Below are positions 57,493 through 64,000 of a stretch of 64,000 bases of DNA, in pieces; the stretch's first letter is position 1; every line of letters starts with the position of its first letter. Made by a program: the position numbers and the translations under genes. Below the pieces are notes generated by a model. It made no database searches. It was not told the origin of the DNA and was given only the letters and a program-made list of their open reading frames with translations. The stretch comes from Tubulanus polymorphus (lineage: Eukaryota; Nemertea; Palaeonemertea; Tubulaniformes; Tubulanidae). The stretch lies in assembly GCF_964204645.1 (NCBI RefSeq), contig NC_134033.1:980631-1044630 (forward strand). The letters run 5' to 3'.

Positions 57493-58623
57493 ATGTCATC
57501 AATAATAAGCAGCTTCACGAACTCCGTCATTCTAAAAACCCTGTGGATATTTTGCCTTTTCATCGGCGCGTTTCTGATCGTTTTCAACGGTACCGATTTA
57601 CGTGATTGTCTCCGCTCGACCGCGACCAGTCGATGTCGACTGTTCTCCGAAAACCGGTCGATCCCGTCGGTCGTCACGAGATTCGACCTGTCGGTGCGCG
57701 ACGCGATATCGCCGTCCGTCGTTTGTACGTTGATTCGTTTCCCGCGCGGGACGACGACGCCGATCTGTCTGTTCCCGCCCGACGACGATCTCTACCTGTC
57801 GGCGGTGATTTTAAGGGTGGGGTCGTACGAACCGCAGCTGACGACGATCGTCGAGCTGATTCTCGACCTGGATCGCGATTTGGATTTTTTGGACTTCGGT
57901 TCAAACGTCGGCGTTTATTCGTTGCTCGCGTTGAAAATGGGTCGACGAGTCGTCGCCGTCGACCCATCGGTCGACAATCTGAAACGACTGCGCAAGTCGA
58001 TTCAGCTCGGTCGTTTCGCGACGGATTGCGCCGAGTTGTTGTTGAACGCGTTGTCCGATGAACGCGGCGTTCTAAAGTTCGAACACGACCCGATTAACAA
58101 CGGGGCGTCGTCCGTCGCCGAGCAGACGGACGTAGACAAGCAGACGCATGGAGACAAGCAGACGCACGGAGACAAGCAGACGCACGGAGACAAGCAGACG
58201 GATGGAGATACGAACCACAACAACGCCACCTTTGTTAACGCGATTACACTAACCGATCTCGCGTCGGTCATCACGTTCAAACGTGCGTTCATGAAAATCG
58301 ACGTTCAAGGTTACGAAGCGCGGACGTTCACGAAATTAGCCGAATTTCTCAAACGGGTCGACGTGCCGTTTATAATGATGGAGTGGGTGTGGATAAAACG
58401 CGGATCGAGCGGACGGTATTTAGTCCGGCTGATGGCCGAACTCGGATACGTCTGCCATAACCTCGACACGTCGCTGAAGCCGAACGCGCGACCTTGCAAA
58501 GGTCATCATCTCACGTGGGGATTCGACGTGTTTTGGGTTCGTGAGAATTCGTCCGTTTACGCGCACGGTCAGCTTACCGGCGCCACCTGGACAGAAGCGT
58601 GTGAACTAGCTCAAATCGGTTGA
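57493..58623 (+). CDS. FkbM-type SAM methyltransferase, type II membrane protein
   Basis: The 376-residue single-exon ORF starts MSSIISSFTNS and has one hydrophobic anchor at about 14-33, suggesting a Golgi or ER type II protein. The methyltransferase core starts near 128: DFLDFGSNVGVYSLLAL is the SAM-binding glycine motif, VVAVDPS the acidic end of strand 2, and FMKIDVQGYEARTF with IMMEWVW the later FkbM blocks. Family members O-methylate sugars and other small substrates; the substrate here is unknown. Between the motifs, residues about 214-237 are a QTHGDK repeat encoded by an 18-bp minisatellite (about 58125-58205). The CDS is GC-richer than its surroundings. Frames in other phases are shadows. 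Confidence 0.88.
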   Translation: MSSIISSFTNSVILKTLWIFCLFIGAFLIVFNGTDLRDCLRSTATSRCRLFSENRSIPSVVTRFDLSVRDAISPSVVCTLIRFPRGTTTPICLFPPDDDLYLSAVILRVGSYEPQLTTIVELILDLDRDLDFLDFGSNVGVYSLLALKMGRRVVAVDPSVDNLKRLRKSIQLGRFATDCAELLLNALSDERGVLKFEHDPINNGASSVAEQTDVDKQTHGDKQTHGDKQTHGDKQTDGDTNHNNATFVNAITLTDLASVITFKRAFMKIDVQGYEARTFTKLAEFLKRVDVPFIMMEWVWIKRGSSGRYLVRLMAELGYVCHNLDTSLKPNARPCKGHHLTWGFDVFWVRENSSVYAHGQLTGATWTEACELAQIG

Positions 58624-59302
58624 TGTTATCGAGAGATTTAGTCGTAATTTTGAAATATTGGCACGCATTGAGGTCAGTTTATTCTTGAGGTTTCGATTTT
58701 AGAAAATTTAAATGAGGGATAAATGAAGAAATCCCACAAACTTTGATTCAGGGGTTGAGCAATAAGGGGCCTACAGTATTCTGTGTGTTAAGTATTCTGT
58801 CCTAGATAGGCCTAGGGCCTAACAGGGTAAGGTGGGGTACAGGGCTGTACATAGGGGGGGGCAGTTGCCTCATCCAGAAATAATAGGAATTTAATTTTGT
58901 TATAGGCCTAACAGAGTTTCTTGTTTAGGCCTACGATAAGAATCGCTTTATCAGTTTTTTTGTTTTGGTAATTGCCCTTTCTTGAGGTTTCTACGCCCCT
59001 CCCCAAATTCAAATACCGAGTACAGCCCTGCGGTATTGCGTTTATTTTCGCGCATTTTTAGAAATAATCCCAGTAGTATTATTTCGTATTATATTTTATT
59101 TTACTTGTTCGAAATTAATTTGTTATAACGTTTAAACGTATTTCTAGTGAGGAACGCAAGTTGAAAACCGTCCTAAAAATGCCAAACATACCCGTGCCAA
59201 CTGTGACTGTCAATCGATCTCATCTTATATCGATCGCTATCAATGCAACCAGTGGTAATCAAAACAGCTTCATTATTGTGGCATTTACCAGGAGCTGGTG
59301 CC
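58624..59302. other. Downstream flank of the methyltransferase
   Basis: No gene seen. TAGGCCTA-type bits recur at 58805-58935, and a nine-G run lies near 58851. No strong AATAAA directly after the stop. Confidence 0.4.
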
Positions 59303-59571
59303 GCAGTTCCACTATTCAGGATTTGGTCACACAGTTAGCCCATTTCCACACTTACTCTATCCAGTTCCACAGTTCAGGACGACCCAGTTCCACAATTACT
59401 AAAGCCAGTCCCACAGTTCTGGATTCAGTTCCACGTTTACTGGACACAGTTCTGGACTTAATTCCACAGTTCTGGACTTATTTCCACAGTTCTGGACTCA
59501 CTTCCACAGTTCAGGACTCAGTTCCACAGTTCAGGACTCAGTTCCACAGTTCAGGACTCAGTTCCACAGTA
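59303..59571. repeat. 20-bp tandem repeat of TTCCACAGTTCAGGACTCAG
   Basis: About twelve units, degenerate on the left and near-perfect on the right (59475-59571). This is the densest cluster of a motif scattered through the window. The open frame across it is not taken as coding. Confidence 0.85.
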
Positions 59572-59828
59572 AAATTTAAGTAAAAATTAACTGGTTTCTG
59601 ATGGTTAAATTTAACCAACTATAGAACGTATGGTCTGATCTGATCTGATACCCCCTAATTTATAGGTCTATGAATCCTGCCCTATAACTACATTTCAATG
59701 TAGGCTCATAACATATGTAAAAGTATTTTTTCCTTTGACAGCTTTAGCATTGCCATATCCGGGGCATTTATTAGGAGCCTTGGCCTGGGCCATTGACTTG
59801 CTGTGGTCCTTCATTTTGCCAAAATTTG

Positions 59829-60056
59829 GGCTAAAATAAAATGATACCTTGTTTCTCGTAATCGGGCAGATGTTAACTGCAATAAAATTTCTATGCATTT
59901 CATTTCTACACCTGCCGGGTCTGTTATTATTGTTAGATTGTTGATCAGATTCAGTATTCTAAAAAGTCATAAACAGGGTGTAGATAGTCGGCCGGCCGGG
60001 TCAACTTTTTAGCTCAGCAGAAATGAGATTTTACAAGGTATCAATCTATTTTAGCC
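59829..60056. mobile_element. PIF/Harbinger-like MITE, diverged copy
   Basis: Starts GGCTAAAATAAAATGATACC and ends ACAAGGTATCAATC...TTAGCC. It keeps the GGCCGGCCGGGTCAAC block but is clearly more diverged than the copies at 351 and 60310. Flanks do not show TAA. Confidence 0.55.
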
Positions 60057-60309
60057 TTTATAGAATATATTGTAAATATTGTTTATATTCATATTTAACA
60101 AGGGGTTCGATTCAGTTCATTCACTCCGATGGAATTCATTTGACAGTTTCTCAGTAGCATAAGCGATAACTAGATTAAACACTACGCATTTTGCCCGGCG
60201 AGGTAGAGGGTCGTATAGGGAAGGCGCAGGACCCTCGAAATGTCGAAATGCCCTGAGATTTTTAATCGAAAAATGAAAAATATTCCTGCCATTCTCTGGC
60301 CGATCCTAA

Positions 60310-60532
60310 GGCTAATCAGAAATGATACCTTGTTTCTCCGCAGCGGCCGGGTCATTTTTGTAATAAAATATGATAAAATTTATAAACAGTTCATTTCTAT
60401 AGCGGCCGGGTCTGTTATGGTGAAATTGATCACGATTTTTAAAAAAGTAATGTATAGGGTAGATAGGCGGCCGGCCGGGTCAACATTTAAGCTCAGCAGA
60501 GCGGAGAAACAAGGTATCAATTTTTTTGGGCC
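60310..60532. mobile_element. PIF/Harbinger-like MITE, copy 2 (well preserved)
   Basis: This 223-bp copy is nearly the same as 351-572, flanked by TAA at 60307-60309 and 60533-60535. TIR blocks TGATACCTTGTTTCTCCGC and GCGGAGAAACAAGGTATCA are perfectly complementary. Confidence 0.7.
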
Positions 60533-62338
60533 TAATTATGGATGAGGATGAGATTATGTCGCTGTAGAAACAGGCATCTCGCGGAATTAATTCTGTCTCA
60601 ATCTCCTCGAATTCAAATAGAGTCTCGCTCGCTATTTCACTTTTAATATCGAGTACTGCTTTATTCAAACAGTCAATAAATTATAGCACTGATATATATA
60701 CACATATATTATGTACACACAGATAGATATGTAACAGAACTGTGAATTAACATTATTCAACGAATCATAATCCATTTCCACGACAGCTGTAGTCGGTTCT
60801 ATTTCATTCTGGATCCGGTTCCGCAGCTGGGCGGATTTAATTTCACTCCACCCCCGATTCCGCAGTAGGTTCAACTCGACACGGGGATCCAGTTGTGAAG
60901 TTGTGGTGGTTGACCCACGTGCGGCACGGTTGAACAGCCGGCGTTTCAATTTGACGCCCAGTAACACTTAAGTCGTCATCATCTCCCCAATTATCGATCT
61001 CCGCTGCTAGAATTCATAATTGAACTGTTGAAAAAGAAATTGGTCTTCAGTCTAAAGCATTGACTAGGGAACCGGGCCTAGGTCACTGGGTCATAAGTTA
61101 TTCCATATAAAACCAGCCCAAAAAAAAATTTAAACGAAAATTTTTGCTCCAATTGTTACGTATTTCATGTTTTCATTGCGGCCAACAATTCAAACCAGTT
61201 CAGAATATTTTTCAGAAATAGTTAATGATGTTATTCGGACGATGACCTGCAGGTCAGTCGCTGAAAAGTTGGTTTAAGACAACCGGCGGATAAATACCTC
61301 AATAAACAATGAATTTTTGATAGTCACTTAGTCAACTATCCACTGGTTAATCTTAACCAACTTTTGAGTAGGATGTTGTCGTATTATTGTTGTATTTGTT
61401 ATGATACATGCTCAATCGGAAAACGAAATAAAAAAACACGTTAGTTTTTTTTTGTATAATTTCAATCGAAATCTTTCTTTTCTATCTTTCGTTTTCTAAT
61501 TTCATGAATAATAATTATAATAACGATTCGATATTCTAATGACGATCAGCGGAAAGACGAAAGACGATCCGTCTGCCTCAGAGGGCGCCACCTGCGCCGA
61601 ACCCAACCCCCACGGCTAATGAAAGAACGATATTTGGACGGAGATATTAGATTTACACGTAAACATACACAGGAGACCATCACACCCCTCAGATATTGCA
61701 AAGTGCGAAAAATGTGCTGATAAAAATATCCGGTGTTTGTATTGTAGTTCACCGTCAATTAAAACATGTCTCGAATGAAGTCCCTAAACGCTCACAAATT
61801 GTATGAATATCTGAGGTTTGCAGGATGCAGGATTTTCAGCCAACTGTTCCTGATTTTCAGTATTTGTTACTATTTCACAACGAGAAATACTGTTTAGATT
61901 TGTTTGATGCCTACAGAAATGTGAAACATGTTACCAAAGGTCTTACTGTTGATTGCCAATTAATTAGAACATTTTCTTTCATATAACAATGAAATGTCCC
62001 TGAAAGAAATTCAATTTGTTACCGATGGCACTTTTCAGAGGTGTTGGCAGCACTGAAACCTGCAGAGAATGTTTTGAAGTTTTTGACGAGTTATTACTTA
62101 CAAATACACTTGATTATCTATTCTAATGACGTAACATGGCTAGTTTTTCACCGAGACAAGGGTTTTAAATTTCACTCGGATTTAACTCGCAGTTGTGGAA
62201 GGAATCGGTGAACGATGATCAAGTGGTCAATAGATCGAGTTCGAACGAATGAATTCTACCCAGAGTCGGGTCTAAAATACCGAAGGTGAAATGACTAAAT
62301 GCCTAAACGAACTCGAATGAAATTTCGAGAATCGGGAA
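60533..62338. other. Intergenic stretch
   Basis: No gene supported. It includes a few copies of the CCACAGTT-related motif (60820-60900, 62190) and AT-rich sequence. Frames of 60-100 codons have no features. Confidence 0.4.
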
Positions 62339-62342
62339 TTAA

Positions 62343-62950
62343 CCCTTTCTGCGCGTCTACACACCGAAGTGCAATGTATAAATCGGTGATGGACTTTGTT
62401 TATACACCGCATCAAGGTGTATTGGTGTTATTAGTAATAAGTTTATGTTTATATTAGAAAGATGGCAGCACCTGTCAAACATAGTGATAAATTAGTAACT
62501 AATGATTCTGCGCTGTAGATACACTAAATAGTGTGGTATTAGTAACTAATGATTCATCGCACCGCGGTGTAGATACACTAAATAGTGTGGTATTAGTTAC
62601 TAACAATACGCCGCACTGCGCTGTAGATACACTAAATAGTGTGGTATTAGTAACTAATGATTCATCGCACCGCGGTGTAGATACACTAAATAGTGTGGTA
62701 TTAGTAACTAACAATACGCCGCACTGCGCTGTAGATACACTAAATAGTGTGGTATTAGTAACTAATGATTCATCGCACCGCGGTGTAGATACGCTAAATA
62801 GTGTGGTATTAGTAACTAACAATACACCGCACCGCGCTTTAGATACACTAAAGCAGTATACCCGTTATTCAACACACTGCAGTGGAATCTTTTAAAATTT
62901 TTACATTATCTCCAGCACTTAAGTGCATTAACTAGTCAGCACTGAAAGGG
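62343..62950. mobile_element. piggyBac-like MITE with amplified 54-bp minisatellite
   Basis: The 608-bp element is flanked by TTAA on both sides (62339-62342 and 62951-62954). Its ends are CCCTTTCTGCGCGTC and CACTGAAAGGG. Inside, about six 54-bp monomers at about 62512-62840 (GTAGATACACTAAATAGTGT then GGTATTAGTAACTAA) alternate between two types, TGATTCATCGCACCGCGG and CAATACGCCGCACTGCGC, making 108-bp dimers. Frames open on both strands are repeat artefacts. Confidence 0.75.
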
Positions 62951-62973
62951 TTAAAAGAGTAGTTGTTCACTGT

Positions 62974-63912
62974 CTAAGTTAACCCGGACCACCGATGTAA
63001 ATATGAAGTCCAGCCCCCACTCGCCGCAGTAGCCTCTACGACGGCCGTCTCGTCGCCATCTGAAAACGACGAAAACAAAAATAGTTTAAATTGCGGCTTA
63101 GATTTGATTTTCTGAAGAAAAAATTTTCTGAGTAAATTACCGTGAGCGATTTTAATCATTTGTTGTTTTTCGTCGGGACTCAGTTTCAGCATCGTCGTTA
63201 AGACTGGTATCAATTGTTGCCTCTCGTCGCCGGCTTTCAGTGATAGAAACTACAAACATAAACAGGAGAACGTTACACAATGATATTAGGTAGTTAAGCC
63301 ACCAGAGCTCCTCTGAAGTAAAGTTTAAATAGACTTTAGAATGTCAGTCGCGTAACAAACCTTGAGAATGATATTTTTTAGAAAACTAAAGTTTAAATAG
63401 ACTTTAGAATGTCAGTCGCGTAACGAACCTTGAGAATGATATTTTTTAGAAAACTAAAGTTTAAATAGACTTTAGAATGCCAGTCGCGTAACGAACCTTG
63501 AGAATGAGATTTTTTAGAAAACTAAAGTTTAAATAGACTTTAGAATGTCAGTCGCGTAACGAACCTTGAGAATGATATTTTTTAGTAAACTGAAGTTTAA
63601 ATAGACTTTAGAATGCCAGTCGCGTAACAAACCTTGAGAATGATATTTTTTAGAAAACTAAAGTTTAAATAGACTTTAGAATGCCAGTCGCGTAACAAAC
63701 CTTGAGAATGATATTTTTTAGAAAACTAAAGTTTAAATAGACTTTAGAATGCCAGTCGCGTAACAAACCTTGAGAATGATATTTTTCAGATATTCCATAT
63801 TAGACACGGCCGTTTCGCGTTCCTGATTTCGCTCCAAACGTCGAATTTCTTCTTTCAGAATTTTCGCCTGCTCCGTCAGACGCAGTATCGTAGCCTCGTT
63901 TTCGTTCACCAG
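62974..63912 (-). CDS. GCC2: GRIP-domain golgin, C-terminal three exons (GCC2/GCC185-like), partial
   Basis: Coding exons 63912-63769, 63249-63141 and 63059-62974 (stop TAG) join in phases 0 and 1 with GT-AG junctions. The product ends coiled coil (ILRLTEQAKILKEEIRRLER), then a GRIP domain (NMEYLKNIILKFLSL, GDERQQLIPVLTTMLKLSPD, EKQQMIKIA) and a C-terminus GGWTSYLHRWSGLT. This closely follows the GCC2 and RGPD GRIP tail of vertebrates. GRIP domains bind Arl1 at the trans-Golgi, where GCC2 tethers retrograde vesicles. The conserved Tyr in EYLKN is present. Upstream exons lie past 64000. The intron at 63768-63250 has a 68-bp tandem repeat copying the donor, and a MITE starts 20 bp after the stop. 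Confidence 0.85.
63320..63790. repeat. 68-bp tandem repeat spanning the golgin exon-intron boundary
   Basis: Seven units start at 63320, 63388, 63456, 63524, 63592, 63660 and 63728. Each contains, on the minus strand, AAAAATATCATTCTCAAG followed by GTTCGTTACG or GTTTGTTACG: the last 18 exon bases and the 5' splice site. The right-most unit carries the true exon end at 63769. Confidence 0.95.
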
Positions 63913-64000
63913 CTACAAACATTTTAAACGTTGCTAAATTCGCTAATCATAATTTTACTGAATTTTTGAAAACAAATGAGAATCAGAAACATACTATAAT

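Noticed and set aside
57606-58061. 151-codon ORF in another frame of the methyltransferase
   Set aside because: Arg/Asp-rich shadow of the GC-rich FkbM coding sequence.
62499-62895. ORFs of 107 and 120 codons on opposite strands
   Set aside because: The 54-bp repeat is a multiple of three, so both strands stay open; the region is a MITE.
63320-63790. CRISPR-like array
   Set aside because: Units are contiguous 68-bp repeats with no unique spacers, in an animal intron. The same reasoning excludes 42134-42630 and 51352-51768.

Overview
This window reads as nuclear DNA from an animal, most likely a marine lophotrochozoan (mollusc, annelid or brachiopod grade). Genes are sparse and interrupted by GT-AG introns. 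Intergenic DNA is full of TIR elements, Penelope-like retroelements, tRNA-derived SINE-like pieces and minisatellites. There are no operons, Shine-Dalgarno sites or dense reading frames. The phylum is inferred from the kinds of genes (Ly6/uPAR, single-exon rhodopsin GPCR, FkbM-type methyltransferase) and repeats; it is not proven.

Four protein-coding loci are well supported. (1) A Ly6/uPAR three-finger GPI-type protein lies on the minus strand, 31994-35165, in four exons that I could join by splice sites and phase. Its signal-peptide exon is duplicated at 36989-37049, and intron 1 carries a Penelope-like element. (2) A single-exon class A GPCR lies on the minus strand, 40320-41453. (3) A membrane-anchored FkbM-type SAM methyltransferase lies on the plus strand, 57493-58623. 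(4) The last three exons of a GRIP-domain golgin resembling GCC2/GCC185 lie on the minus strand, 62974-63912, with the rest beyond the right edge. A few weak candidate exons are listed at low confidence.

Layout. 1-10 kb: nested MITEs (piggyBac-like end, Harbinger-like, hAT-like), a 1.14-kb Helentron-like element present twice, and a decayed CR1/L2-type LINE tail. 10.2-11.5 kb: a Penelope-like 3' fragment and a GTCT microsatellite. 11.5-29.3 kb: a macrosatellite of six 2.5-3.35-kb units; a 4.03-kb block of it is almost perfectly repeated 8957 bp away. 29.3-31.9 kb: intergenic DNA with SINE-like pieces. 32-38.3 kb: the Ly6 locus, its duplicated 5' end, two small TIR elements and a 42-unit pure CAG tract. 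40-44 kb: the GPCR and a 51-bp minisatellite. 44-57 kb: repeat-rich intergenic DNA. 57.3-58.6 kb: the methyltransferase. 59-62.9 kb: Harbinger-like MITEs and a piggyBac-like MITE that abuts the golgin stop codon. 63-63.9 kb: golgin exons, with a 68-bp tandem repeat that has copied the exon's own 5' splice site seven times.

The genes do not form a pathway. The most interesting signals are structural: repeats that duplicate splice sites or first exons, MITEs that carry or seed minisatellites, and a recent duplication inside the macrosatellite. All comparisons were made by eye, so percentages are not given.
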